In this document: piece after piece, positions 8,435 to 16,864 of the stretch
Layout: every line of letters starts with the position of its first letter
Numbering within the stretch: the stretch's first letter is position 1
Position numbers and translations under genes: made by a program
The notes under the pieces: model-generated
Told to the model about the DNA's origin: nothing
The model's database searches: none
The model's input: the letters and a program-made list of their open reading frames with translations, nothing else
NCBI RefSeq assembly: GCF_023161665.1
Contig: NZ_JALNTW010000001.1
Location: 684,791-748,790 of the forward strand
From: Shewanella sp. 1CM18E
GTDB taxonomy: Bacteria; Pseudomonadota; Gammaproteobacteria; Enterobacterales; Shewanellaceae
Length of the DNA: 64,000 nucleotides
Direction of reading: 5' to 3'

Positions 8435-8854
8435 ATGATTCATTTAGAGCATTTGAACTTAGTCGTGAGAGACATCCCAACAGCTCTACACTTTTACCAA
8501 GCGATATTTCCCCACTGGCAAATACGCGGTGGCGGCGAGTCAACCTGGCATGGTGTTGAACGTAACTGGGTGCACTTTGGCGATGACTATCAATATTTAA
8601 CTTTTAACGATGATGGTGATGCAGATAACCGCGATTTAAGCGGGCACCAGGTGGGACTGGCTCACTTTGCTTATGCCACTGATGATCTTGATGGCGTTGT
8701 TAGTCGGCTCCAAGCTGCGGGTTATGAGATTGCAAAACCCGGTATGGACGACCCTTACAGACGCAATGTGTATTTTGTCGACCCTGACGGTTATGAAGTA
8801 GAGTTTGTTGAATACTTAACAGATATTCCAGCCCTGCGTAATCGCTATGACTAA
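8435..8854 (+). CDS. VOC-family (glyoxalase/dioxygenase fold) protein
   Basis: The 139-aa protein is a single-copy vicinal oxygen chelate domain with two beta-alpha-beta-beta-beta modules. It opens with MIHLEHLNLVVRDI and ends with NVYFVDPDGYEVEFVEY, the usual family landmarks. Candidate metal ligands are H6, H77 and E123. Families with this fold include glyoxalase I, fosfomycin resistance proteins and extradiol dioxygenases, and the sequence does not decide among them. A good ribosome site (AAGGAG) precedes the ATG. It lies 60 bp after the flavin reductase gene, probably in the same transcript. Confidence 0.85.
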   Translation: MIHLEHLNLVVRDIPTALHFYQAIFPHWQIRGGGESTWHGVERNWVHFGDDYQYLTFNDDGDADNRDLSGHQVGLAHFAYATDDLDGVVSRLQAAGYEIAKPGMDDPYRRNVYFVDPDGYEVEFVEYLTDIPALRNRYD

Positions 8855-8973
8855 AGCTTTACCGTTAACAGCTTAAGCTTCGGTACCAATGCTGAGGTTG
8901 CAACGCATAAGTAATAATGAATGAGCTTGATCAACTCATTTAATAACTTAAAAGCGCAATCATCTTAGCCAAA

Positions 8974-9219
8974 TTAAGCTAACCAAATGGCAACTATGAA
9001 CAAGATAATATAAAAGGCCATGCCCATTAAAAGGGGCTTATCGGTCGTCGATTTTCCTTTAACTCTAGAATGGGATAAAAATGTACTTGGAGCCAACGGA
9101 TAGTTCACTTTTCCCCAAGTACAGAGATAAAGCACGATTGCACCTGTCGCATAAAATACATAACACAGTACATAATCCCAGACGATGGTAAACAGTAATT
9201 CAGCGGCAAACATAAACAT
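8974..9219 (-). CDS. Small membrane protein of unknown function (81 aa)
   Basis: I do not recognise this protein. It has two or three predicted membrane helices (FMFAAELLFTIVWDYVLCYVF, ATGAIVLYLCTWG, and GMAFYIILFIVAIWLA at the C-terminus). A polar loop between them contains SHSRVKGKSTTDK. The start is supported by AAGGAA six bases before the ATG. It follows another small membrane protein gene by 48 bp on the same strand, so the two probably form a unit. Nothing visible suggests a toxin or a transport motif. Confidence 0.65.
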   Translation of the reverse strand: MFMFAAELLFTIVWDYVLCYVFYATGAIVLYLCTWGKVNYPLAPSTFLSHSRVKGKSTTDKPLLMGMAFYIILFIVAIWLA

Positions 9220-9267
9220 ATTGCTTTCCTTAGCAAGTGGTTTGAGGTGAAAAATAAACCTGAGCGA

Positions 9268-9495
9268 CTAACCCGCCATTTTATATAAAAACAGTATAAA
9301 ACCAGCAAAACCTAGTACACCGACCACAACCATAATCGTGAGTGTTTTTGAGCGGGCCATAGATTGCAGTAATGCCACTTCAGTTTGCATAGCAAACAAA
9401 TCAGTTAACGTGCTAGAACCACTATTCATAGTCGTAATTTTAGCTTTTGGCTTAACATCCATTTTAGAGGTAACTTGCTTATCTTCGGTGTTCAT
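9268..9495 (-). CDS. Small tail-anchored membrane protein of unknown function (75 aa)
   Basis: The protein has a polar, lysine-rich N-terminal half (MNTEDKQVTSKMDVKPKAK), an amphipathic middle (LFAMQTEVALLQSMAR), and one C-terminal membrane helix (MVVVGVLGFAGFILFLY, about residues 54-71). That is the layout of a tail-anchored inner-membrane protein. I chose the ATG at 9495 because GGAG lies six bases upstream; an in-frame ATG at 9510 lacks a site. It precedes the 81-aa membrane protein gene. I recognise no family. Confidence 0.62.
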   Translation of the reverse strand: MNTEDKQVTSKMDVKPKAKITTMNSGSSTLTDLFAMQTEVALLQSMARSKTLTIMVVVGVLGFAGFILFLYKMAG

Positions 9496-9737
9496 ATCGT
9501 CTCCATCCATTGAACGACTAGCTTACCCATCTTAAAAGTTAAACTAAAGTTAAAGGTTGTTAACGTTTAATGGCGTTATATATTGTGAATTTTTGTGAAT
9601 TTAGCCAAAGCGGAAAAATGCCAAAACTATGAAATCAATAGCTTAACAAGTCGTAGATTGAAAAACGCTTACAAGCTTTATTTTAAGTGTAATTTGATAT
9701 TAGCAAGTGCAGGTATTTACTGGGCTGTAGACTACAG

Positions 9738-10655
9738 TTGATGCAATGTAGAGCAATGAAACGGACGACTTTAATGATTGCTTACCACAATACTTTAACG
9801 CTAATCGACAATCATTCTGCCACGCAGGTGGCACTGAATAAAGCACTGCAACTTGCGCAAAAGACCAAAGCTAAAGTCACCGCGTTAAAAATAGACCGCC
9901 CCAACAATAACCTTTTAAGTCGGCTCGGGCTCATCCCGCAAAATGCCCTTGATCCTATGTTGTTTGTCAAAAAGCTCATTCGCCAATATCAGCATTTAGG
10001 CGTCGAAATTGAAGTCAAAACGATCAACAACGTAAAAGATCATACTGCGCTAATTAATGAAAGCGCTCACAGCCACTACGACCTAATTATCATTAACAAC
10101 CAGCAACACTCTTTACTTAACGAGATCATCCCTAGTTGTGGCACTCGCCTGCTACGAGATTGTGTCCAGCCAATAATGATTGTCGGTAATAAAAGCTGGC
10201 AGTCCCACGGGCACATTCTTACTGCACTAGAAACAAGCCAATCGAACCTTGAGCATCATCAGCTAAATCAATGCCTACTTGATGACACTCAGCAACTCGC
10301 TAAGTTATTGGATAATGACATTCATCTCGTCAACTGCTATCAATTAGAAAACTGGAGTATGGCGGTTACACCTGATAGTCACCACCGCTCAGATGAGGCG
10401 CAAAAACAACAACATTGGCAACGATTATTAGATAATGCAAAAAACTATCAACTTGAACGAGACCACCTCCATTTAGAGCAAGGCTTACCGGACCATGTTA
10501 TTCCTAATGTAGCCCATAAATGTAATGCCAACTTGTTGGTCATTGGCGCTGGTGAACATCATGGGCTGATCAGCGAATTAAAAGGCCATACATCAGCAGT
10601 GATTATTGACCAATTAAAATGCGATATTTTAGCGATAAAACCTCAACTTCATTAA
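9738..10655 (+). CDS. Tandem universal stress protein, UspE-like
   Basis: The 305-codon frame encodes two universal stress protein domains in tandem, the arrangement of UspE. The first covers about residues 8-150 and ends near IMIVGNKSWQ. The second covers about 155-303 and ends with LLVIGAGEHHGL...DILAIKP. The second domain keeps the G-x2-H-x-G type nucleotide loop in altered form (GAGEHHG). USP proteins respond to starvation, oxidative stress and motility signals in the cytoplasm. The start is uncertain: TTG at 9738, ATG at 9741 and ATG at 9756 are in frame, and none has a strong ribosome site; ATG 9756 gives the best domain fit. The gene is monocistronic. Confidence 0.8.
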   Translation: MMQCRAMKRTTLMIAYHNTLTLIDNHSATQVALNKALQLAQKTKAKVTALKIDRPNNNLLSRLGLIPQNALDPMLFVKKLIRQYQHLGVEIEVKTINNVKDHTALINESAHSHYDLIIINNQQHSLLNEIIPSCGTRLLRDCVQPIMIVGNKSWQSHGHILTALETSQSNLEHHQLNQCLLDDTQQLAKLLDNDIHLVNCYQLENWSMAVTPDSHHRSDEAQKQQHWQRLLDNAKNYQLERDHLHLEQGLPDHVIPNVAHKCNANLLVIGAGEHHGLISELKGHTSAVIIDQLKCDILAIKPQLH

Positions 10656-10662
10656 TCGCTTA

Positions 10663-11001
10663 CTATTCGTCTCGTTCAGATAGATTTTGGGCGACTATCT
10701 CTGAGTCTTTATGGGCCCAAAAATCGACTCTAAAGCGAGTATTTTGAGTTAAAAACTCCACCTTATGCCAGTACTGAGGCGGTGATACAGCGACTTCACC
10801 CGCCTTAATAATCAGCTCTTGCTCAATCTCACCGCGTCTGTCAGTAAAGCCATAAAATTTCAACTCTCCATTCAATACATGGATTTGGCCAAAAACACCT
10901 GCTTTGGTATTGTGCAAATGCAAAAACATCTTAGGTACGCTATTAATTTCAAATACTGAGGTTGATTTATAATTAACATAATCAAGTGGGATGCTAGCCA
11001 T
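10663..11001 (-). CDS. YeaR-like cupin protein (DUF1971)
   Basis: The 112-aa protein matches the E. coli YeaR / TehB N-terminal pattern throughout. Landmarks are IPLDYVNYKSTSVF at the start, an LNGELKFYGFTD strand pair, then AGEVAVSPPQYWHKVEFLT and DFWAH. The WH in the PPxxWH motif is the family hallmark. YeaR is nitrate- and nitrite-inducible in E. coli and members are linked to nitrosative or tellurite stress; whether that holds here is inference. The gene converges with the stress-protein gene, with 7 bp between their stops, and no terminator is visible between them. Confidence 0.78.
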   Translation of the reverse strand: MASIPLDYVNYKSTSVFEINSVPKMFLHLHNTKAGVFGQIHVLNGELKFYGFTDRRGEIEQELIIKAGEVAVSPPQYWHKVEFLTQNTRFRVDFWAHKDSEIVAQNLSERDE

Positions 11002-11136
11002 AGGTTTACCTTTTCATTTGTAAAATCTAATTAATGCAATTTAAGTTCAAGTTAAGCGACTATCAGCAAACTAACCACTATAATCTGCCACAATATGCAA
11101 AGCAGTGTAGTAAAACTGCAGTAATGACGAGCAACA

Positions 11137-11619
11137 ATGAACCAAGAATATAGTTACACTACCCAATATACCTTAGATAAAAGCCACTTTAGCGAGTGCT
11201 ATGACGAATCGGCTGTTATTGATAACTCGATTAAAGCTTATCGGAAAGCGATTATCTTTGCCGTTGTGGGTACAGGCTTAATGCTGACCAACATTAACGG
11301 CTATGCATCGTGGTTTTTAATCGCGCTAAGTGCGTTAGAAGCATTAAGTGTAAAATTTAGAAAACCTTGGTGGTTGATGCGCCAAATGATGAGTAAAGCG
11401 GCCAACAATGAGGTGACCTTAACCCTTAATGAATCAGGGATCAGCAACGATTCATTTTACATACAAGGCACGATTTTATGGGCCGATGTAATTGAGTTTA
11501 CTGAAACTGAGCAAGGCTTTTTGTTAAAACAAGCTAAAGGCGTAAGCTACCTTTCTAAGCGCAGCCTTGATGAAACCGCCATACAGTTTGTTAAAGATAA
11601 AGCGGCTAAAAAAGCCTAA
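11137..11619 (+). CDS. YcxB-like membrane protein
   Basis: The 160-aa protein has an N-terminal soluble segment and two adjacent membrane helices (about residues 48-72, AIIFAVVGTGLMLTNINGYASWFLIALSA). A C-terminal beta-rich domain follows with SGISNDSFYIQGTILWADVIEFTETEQGFLL. That order, helical hairpin then a PH-like domain with W-x-x-V/I, resembles the YcxB-like family, whose function is unknown. The gene stands alone and converges with the acetyltransferase gene, separated by 7 bp. The ribosome site before the ATG is weak (GACGAGCAACA). Confidence 0.65.
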   Translation: MNQEYSYTTQYTLDKSHFSECYDESAVIDNSIKAYRKAIIFAVVGTGLMLTNINGYASWFLIALSALEALSVKFRKPWWLMRQMMSKAANNEVTLTLNESGISNDSFYIQGTILWADVIEFTETEQGFLLKQAKGVSYLSKRSLDETAIQFVKDKAAKKA

Positions 11620-11626
11620 CCTAAGA

Positions 11627-12163
11627 TTAATCTTTAACATTAGCCATTAGAAATGCGTCAATATATTCGCCGTCGCGAAACGCATATTCACGCATTTCTC
11701 CTTCAATAATGAAACCATGCTTTTTATACAAGCTAATGGCTAAATGGTTATCGGTATATACCTCAAGTTCTATACGTCTCACCGCCAGCCAATTTTGAGC
11801 ATGTGACACCATCGCACTTAGCAACGCAGATGCAATACCGATGGCCCGAAACTCTTCATGCACCGCCATTCCTATGTTAGCAACATGCTTACGTCTTGGA
11901 TTGGCAAACACCTCCATACCAATTTGCCCAACAACTTCACCACCTCTTATAGCGACTAAGCTATAAACGTTTTCAGGTAGTTCTACTAATCGCTTTTGCC
12001 ATAGTTGCAAAGACGGAAAAGGCTGCTGCAGCGTTTCTCGGTAGCAACTTGGCTGACTATAGAGCCGCCAAATACCTTCAATATCGCTATCATTGCTGTG
12101 ACGGATCTCTATATCTAGCAATTTAGTTTCACCAGTAACTGTATGAATAGTATCTAGTTCCAT
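11627..12163 (-). CDS. GNAT-family L-amino acid N-acetyltransferase, AaaT (YhhY)-like
   Basis: The protein is a single GNAT domain close to E. coli YhhY/AaaT over its whole length. Shared features are EIRHSNDSDIEGI, a YRETLQQPFPS segment, VVGQIGMEV, NPRRKHVANIGMAV, and the acetyl-CoA loop EEFRAIGIASALL. The C-terminal NHLAISLYKKHGFIIEGEMREYA is also shared. AaaT acetylates methionine and phenylalanine in E. coli. The start at 12163 is preferred over 12193 because AAGGAAAGG lies just upstream of it. The gene is transcribed alone. Substrate identity here is inferred. Confidence 0.83.
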   Translation of the reverse strand: MELDTIHTVTGETKLLDIEIRHSNDSDIEGIWRLYSQPSCYRETLQQPFPSLQLWQKRLVELPENVYSLVAIRGGEVVGQIGMEVFANPRRKHVANIGMAVHEEFRAIGIASALLSAMVSHAQNWLAVRRIELEVYTDNHLAISLYKKHGFIIEGEMREYAFRDGEYIDAFLMANVKD

Positions 12164-12413
12164 AGCCCTTTCCTTGAAGTAAACTTTGCACACACCTTGT
12201 TAAGCTTAATTAAAATAACTTCTATATCAATAAGTAACAACTAAGCATTAGAAAGAAACCATAGTGCAAACTGATTTAACAATCTCTACCTTGGTTGTAT
12301 TTCAAGCTGTATCAGTTTGCAACAAAGCGCTTATCTCACATGCCGCTTTATTCCAATAAGTGATACTCTATGAGTCCATTTGTTAATTTTGTAATCATGA
12401 GTCAATGTTTTAG

Positions 12414-13292
12414 ATGCCTTATTTATTAGCATTATTAATGGCTGCTAGCCTATTTTCCACAGCATCTTTTGCTAGCACCCCTTCAAGCTGTGATAACAAT
12501 ACCGACTGTATTGAAGTTGGTCGTTGGGACATTGGTATTGCCATAGGTTACGGCAATAAAACTAACCCACTTAAAGATTATGAAGATATCCCTTTGTATG
12601 CGGTCCCTACTCTTGCTTATTATGGAGACAGTTGGTTTTTTGATAATGGAAACATTGGTTACACCTTAGCAGAGGGTGAAAACTACACCGTAAACCTAAT
12701 CACCACTTTTAGTAATGACAGCGCCTTTTTTCATCGCTGGGATCCTTCAAATATTTTCTTACTTAATGCTGATAATAACCATGCAGCGATTGCTCCACTA
12801 GCAAGTACGATGACGACACGGAGCACCCCGGACCCAAAATCTATTGGTGAATTAGAAAACCGAAACTTTACATATCTTGGCGGAGTAGAGACTTTTATTT
12901 ACACCCGTTTTGGTATAGTGCATGCAACCATTGCCCATGATATTTTAGATGTACATGGTGGAATGGAGTCTAGACTAAAGTGGCTTTACAATATTCCTTT
13001 AGATAGATGGAATTTTGAGTTTGCTGCAGTGTTAGACTGGAAGAGTGAAGAGGTAGTTGATTACTATTATGGCGTAAGAGCTAGCGAAAGCCTCTACTGG
13101 AACCAAGCATATCAAGCGGAGTCAGCGTTGAATAAGAGTATTGAGTTTACCGGGCAGTACGTATTAACTGAAAACTGGAATCTACTCTTTGTCGCGCGCT
13201 ATACCGATATCGCAGATGAAATTGCCAATAGTCCCTTACTAGATAAAGATTACACTAGCACCTATTTTGTCAGTGCAGCATATAGGTTCTAA
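12414..13292 (+). CDS. MipA/OmpV-family outer-membrane protein
   Basis: The 292-aa protein starts with a signal peptide probably cut after ASFA (residue 20). A beta-barrel follows, beginning VGRWDIGIAIGYG and ending in the typical outer-membrane C-terminus with terminal Phe (YFVSAAYRF). The pattern of YAVPTLAYYGDSWFFDNGNIGY near the start is typical of the MipA/OmpV family. That family includes the osmoregulated porin OmpV and the MltA-interacting scaffold MipA. It is the first gene of a tight plus-strand set: a DUF3019 gene starts 5 bp later, followed by a response regulator and a kinase. Control of the porin by that two-component pair is likely but inferred. Confidence 0.88.
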   Translation: MPYLLALLMAASLFSTASFASTPSSCDNNTDCIEVGRWDIGIAIGYGNKTNPLKDYEDIPLYAVPTLAYYGDSWFFDNGNIGYTLAEGENYTVNLITTFSNDSAFFHRWDPSNIFLLNADNNHAAIAPLASTMTTRSTPDPKSIGELENRNFTYLGGVETFIYTRFGIVHATIAHDILDVHGGMESRLKWLYNIPLDRWNFEFAAVLDWKSEEVVDYYYGVRASESLYWNQAYQAESALNKSIEFTGQYVLTENWNLLFVARYTDIADEIANSPLLDKDYTSTYFVSAAYRF

Positions 13293-13297
13293 CTAGC

Positions 13298-13714
13298 GTG
13301 CTTTCAAAACGTAAACTACTTTACCTATGTTTTTTGGCTGGCTCATTGTTGAGCCCAAGTGCGTTTGCGCAAAATACGACTGAGGAATCCCCCCCTTTAC
13401 TTAAACTCTCACCAGAGATCTGTATTACTTCTGCAGACAAAAAGTCCTGTGATATCGAAGTCACCCTTGAATGGGGTGAATTAACAAACAAAACGATTTG
13501 CATCATATCTGACTACAAAGATTTAAAAAAATGGTGCAGTACGTCACCTGATATTCACGCTTTAACCGTCAATATTAGTGCTGATCGTGATATTCAGTTT
13601 GTGATGATAGACAAAGATACACACGAGACTATTGCGGGTGTAAAATTAAAAGTAACACCAGCTTCTCCGCCTCAAGTAAGGCGGCGATACCGAAACCCAT
13701 GGAGTTTATTCTAA
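13298..13714 (+). CDS. Periplasmic DUF3019 protein
   Basis: The 138-aa protein has a signal peptide ending PSAFA (residue 24). A short beta-rich mature domain follows with four cysteines, C42, C51, C68 and C80, which could form two disulfides in the periplasm. The strands SPEICITSADKKSCDIEVTLEW and KTICIISD...KKWC are typical of DUF3019, a family seen in Shewanella and relatives with no known activity. The C-terminus is basic (RRRYRN). It starts with GTG 5 bp after the porin gene and its stop overlaps the next start (TAATG). The coupling suggests it acts with the porin or kinase, for example as a periplasmic accessory (inference). Confidence 0.8.
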   Translation: MLSKRKLLYLCFLAGSLLSPSAFAQNTTEESPPLLKLSPEICITSADKKSCDIEVTLEWGELTNKTICIISDYKDLKKWCSTSPDIHALTVNISADRDIQFVMIDKDTHETIAGVKLKVTPASPPQVRRRYRNPWSLF

Positions 13715-14427
13715 TGACCAACTCGCAATCTACGCATAGAGTATTATTAGTCGAAGATGATATTCGTTTGGCCAATTTGATCGTCGACTTTTTAAAGTCC
13801 CATGGCATGCATGTTGAAGTTGAACGCCGAGGCGACACAGTATTGACTCGCCTAATAAACTATAAGCCTGACATTATTTTACTCGATATCATGTTGCCAG
13901 GCATGGACGGGTTAACCTTGTGTGAAAAGTTACCAGACTATTTTGCCGGTCCAATCTTATTGATGAGTGCTCTAGGCTCAAATGAAGATCAAATCAAAGG
14001 CCTTGAACTAGGTGCCGACGATTATGTTGTTAAGCCTGTCGACCCAGCCCTGCTAGTTGCGCGTATTAACAACCTATTGCGTCGCCAAGCTAAACCTGAT
14101 CAAGTTGAATCACACTGCCTCAGTTTTGGTAAGTTAAGCATTGATCCACATACCCAAGCAATCCGTTTAGGTGACACCGAAGTTGACTTAACCAGTCACG
14201 AATTCGAGCTATTATGGCTACTGGCTTCTCAAGCAGGTCAGGTCATGAGTCGCCAATACATCTACCAGTATCTATTAAATATTGATTTTGATGGCAAAGA
14301 CCGAAAAATCGATGTGCGTATTTCCCGCTTAAGAAAGAAACTAGGTGACAATATCGAAACACCATTTCGAATTAAAACGGTTTGGGGTCAAGGTTACCTG
14401 TTTGCACCAGAAGCATGGAATAACTAA
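13714..14427 (+). CDS. OmpR-family response regulator
   Basis: The protein (237 aa from the ATG at 13714) has a receiver domain with acidic pair VEDD and phospho-acceptor D58 in LLDIMLPGMDG. The later lysine lies in DDYVVKPVDP. A C-terminal winged-helix DNA-binding domain ends in RLRKKLGDN...RIKTVWGQGYLF. It resembles RstA and relatives. An earlier in-frame ATG at 13699 lies inside the previous gene, and the TAATG overlap supports 13714. The kinase gene follows after 18 bp. Phosphorylation by that kinase and control of the mipA-type porin are the simplest reading (inference). Confidence 0.93.
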   Translation: MTNSQSTHRVLLVEDDIRLANLIVDFLKSHGMHVEVERRGDTVLTRLINYKPDIILLDIMLPGMDGLTLCEKLPDYFAGPILLMSALGSNEDQIKGLELGADDYVVKPVDPALLVARINNLLRRQAKPDQVESHCLSFGKLSIDPHTQAIRLGDTEVDLTSHEFELLWLLASQAGQVMSRQYIYQYLLNIDFDGKDRKIDVRISRLRKKLGDNIETPFRIKTVWGQGYLFAPEAWNN

Positions 14428-14445
14428 CGCTACCGCGATATTAAG

Positions 14446-15711
14446 ATGAAACGTCTTTTTATTAGCCTTTATTTTTTGCTCAGCCTAGGTGTATTGGGCA
14501 TAGGTTGGGCACTCGATAATTTGTGGCAAAGCAATGTTGACGATAAAGGTGTACACGATGCACCTTTAATTGCTTTAGCGCAGGTGCTATCTGCACTGCC
14601 CGCAGAACAGCGCCAAGCCATGCTGACAACCATAGAGCCTAACCCTAAGTTTCCTCTAACCTTACTCGACGCCGAGCAAGTTGCAGTTTCTAGCGAGCAA
14701 CTGATGCGCGCCGATAAAATTATTGCCACGCCTTATGATCTCAACCATGAATTACACTTTATTGCAGTAAGTGAGCAAGTGTTAATGGCTGGGCCTATAG
14801 AGCTAGACCCTCGAGCTAGTCTGCGTAATCTGTACAATATCTTTTTCTATCTACTACTTGGTTTTATCGTACTGATCTGGGTATGGCCGCTATCAAAAGA
14901 TCTTAAAATTTTGGGCAGAGCCACTAAAGAATTTGGCCAAGCTAAATGGAACACCCGCATTAAGTTAGCTAAAAGCTCACAAGTACTGCCGTTAGCCGAT
15001 ACGTTTAACGATATGGCTGCACATATTAGCGCGCTAATTGAAAACCAAAAGCACCTTTCTAACGCCGTATCTCACGAGATTAGAACGCCGCTAGCTCGAC
15101 TAAAGTTCGCCCTAGCCCTATTGCCTCAGTACTGCCAACCTGATTCAGATCTCGCTCAGCGTCAACAATTCCTAGACGATATGAAGCTTGATATCAAAGA
15201 GATGGAGAATCTGTTACAAGAGTTACTAACCTATGCGAGTTTAGAAACTCAGCGTGAATCTCTTAGTTTTGAGCGCTGCGATTTAAATAGTTTAGTCAGC
15301 CAAACCATTAGACGGTTACAGACCTATAATCCGACTCCGATTACTCTTGATGCACCAGAAAGTGTCGTATACCTAATGGCTGAACCATCACTGGTAGAGC
15401 GGGCATTACAAAACTTAATCACCAATGCGCAGCGCTTCTCTACTGACGATATCAAAGTCAAAATTAGCCAGACTCAAGATGCGATTACAGTTGCTGTTAC
15501 CGACCACGGTGAAGGAATTTTAGCTGAAGATCAAAGTAAGATTTTTGAACCTTTTTACCGCAGTGCTAGCAGTAAAAATGGCAATAAAGGTCACGGTCTA
15601 GGTTTAGCGATTATCAAACGAATTATGGAACGGCATCATGGCCAAGTGACGCTTGAAAGCCAACCAGGTTACACCTGTTTTAGCCTTATTTGGCCAAACA
15701 GTAGCCAATAG
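14446..15711 (+). CDS. Sensor histidine kinase (HAMP-HisKA-HATPase)
   Basis: The 421-aa protein has one membrane helix at residues 3-22 and a periplasmic loop of about 105 residues. A second helix follows at about 131-149, then a HAMP linker and the dimerisation domain with phospho-acceptor H210 in NAVSHEIRTPLARLKF. The ATPase domain has the N box LQNLITNAQRF and the G2 box GHGLGLAIIKRI. The layout matches RstB-type kinases. The small sensor loop has no recognisable fold. It is the last gene of the porin-DUF3019-regulator-kinase set; no strong terminator follows. The stimulus is unknown, but the partners point to an envelope signal. Confidence 0.92.
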   Translation: MKRLFISLYFLLSLGVLGIGWALDNLWQSNVDDKGVHDAPLIALAQVLSALPAEQRQAMLTTIEPNPKFPLTLLDAEQVAVSSEQLMRADKIIATPYDLNHELHFIAVSEQVLMAGPIELDPRASLRNLYNIFFYLLLGFIVLIWVWPLSKDLKILGRATKEFGQAKWNTRIKLAKSSQVLPLADTFNDMAAHISALIENQKHLSNAVSHEIRTPLARLKFALALLPQYCQPDSDLAQRQQFLDDMKLDIKEMENLLQELLTYASLETQRESLSFERCDLNSLVSQTIRRLQTYNPTPITLDAPESVVYLMAEPSLVERALQNLITNAQRFSTDDIKVKISQTQDAITVAVTDHGEGILAEDQSKIFEPFYRSASSKNGNKGHGLGLAIIKRIMERHHGQVTLESQPGYTCFSLIWPNSSQ

Positions 15712-15803
15712 CGCCCAATGAGGACCTGTTCAACAATCACCTCAAAAATCATTTGATAAGTAGGCTAATACAGCAGGCAGTTTATACTGAGTTTACTAAG
15801 CCG

Positions 15804-16082
15804 TCAGTCATTATTAGATCCAGCTTCAAAATCTAAGTTTGCGTTAATTTTTGCTCTTTCATCGAGGATCTGCGCTTTTTTGGCTTTAAGAAAAGCGAGC
15901 TGACGCCTCCGTTTACGCTGCTTACATAAACGAATCACATTATTTTTTTGCGCATCGCTAAATTCGAGCCAATTAAAGCGCTCATCGCGATTACGTAAAC
16001 ATCCCTTACAGTAGCCTCTTGCATCACTTTGACACACACCAATACAAGGACTAAGGATCTCAAAAAACTCTAACTGCTCCAT
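15804..16082 (-). CDS. DUF1289 small cysteine protein
   Basis: The 92-aa protein carries the DUF1289 signature near the N-terminus: SPCIGVCQSDARGYCKGCLR, four cysteines that could hold zinc or an Fe-S cluster. RDERFNWLEFSD follows. The second half is highly basic and helical (KQRKRRRQLAFLKAKKAQ), suggesting nucleic-acid or protein contact. The family is widespread in proteobacteria and its function is unknown. The gene is monocistronic and converges with the kinase gene. Confidence 0.82.
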   Translation of the reverse strand: MEQLEFFEILSPCIGVCQSDARGYCKGCLRNRDERFNWLEFSDAQKNNVIRLCKQRKRRRQLAFLKAKKAQILDERAKINANLDFEAGSNND

Positions 16083-16209
16083 AGGTTAAACATATACCAT
16101 CTTGACAATAAAAGGCTAAAATAAATACAGTTATTTATCAGCATGATTACTCAAATTTTAGCTATTTTTATGGCATGCAGGAATGTCGTCTACAGCAGAG
16201 GTCCTATAT

Positions 16210-16782
16210 ATGAATAAGTTACAACTGAATAAGTTACAACGTAAGCTATTGCTCATACTAATATCTCTGCCGCTAGTATTGCTCAGCGCTTGTAGTTCAA
16301 CACCTAAGAATGATTACGATCTTAGCTACGATTTTGCCAGCTTAAAAAGCTTTTCTCAGGTAACACCACCTGCCAATAATGATCCCCTAAGTGCAAGTAG
16401 AATTCAGCTCGCCATTGAAACAGCTCTAGCCAGCCAAGGCTTTATAAAGCAAGACACAAATCCGGACTTTAATGTTACTTACGGTTTTAAAGTGGAAGAT
16501 AAACCCAAAGACTCAGGCTTTTCAATTGGCTTAGGTACAGGCTCGTGGGGCAGCTCAGGTGGTGCAAGTATCGGCACAAGTGTCGATGTACCAGTTGGCA
16601 GCGACACAGCTAAAATCCAAACGATTCAAATTGATATTATAGATCCAGAAACGAATAAACTCGTCTGGCGCGGCTCTGACAAGTTCACCTTTGATGATGG
16701 TGGCCAAGCAAAAGCAGAGGAAACAAATGCTACTGTGGCAAAGATCCTGGCTCAGTTTCCACCACAAAAAACAGCCGACTAA
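16210..16782 (+). CDS. DUF4136 lipoprotein
   Basis: The protein (190 aa from the ATG at 16210) has a lipoprotein signal with lipobox LLSAC. A DUF4136 domain follows: TPKNDYDLSYDFASLKSFSQV near the start, then a central glycine/serine-rich linker (GLGTGSWGSSGGASIGTS). It ends with DIIDPETNKLVWRGSDKF. Members are envelope lipoproteins of unknown function. Asp after the SS pair does not occur at +2, so outer-membrane sorting is likely. The start at 16210 is chosen because AGAGG lies about nine bases upstream; the earlier in-frame start at 16183 lacks a site. The gene is monocistronic. Confidence 0.8.
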   Translation: MNKLQLNKLQRKLLLILISLPLVLLSACSSTPKNDYDLSYDFASLKSFSQVTPPANNDPLSASRIQLAIETALASQGFIKQDTNPDFNVTYGFKVEDKPKDSGFSIGLGTGSWGSSGGASIGTSVDVPVGSDTAKIQTIQIDIIDPETNKLVWRGSDKFTFDDGGQAKAEETNATVAKILAQFPPQKTAD

Positions 16783-16797
16783 TCATTAAATAACTAA

Positions 16798-16827
16798 TTA
16801 GCTGCTAGTAAAACTGCTAGCAGCTAA
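16798..16827. terminator. Long hairpin between convergent genes
   Basis: TTAGCTGCTAG and CTAGCAGCTAA form a perfect 11-bp stem with an 8-base loop. T-tracts on either side are short. It sits between the convergent DUF4136 and AAA+ genes and probably terminates both. Confidence 0.6.
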
Positions 16828-16864
16828 AATTTACAAGCTTAAAATCTCCGTCTAAAGCGACAAA

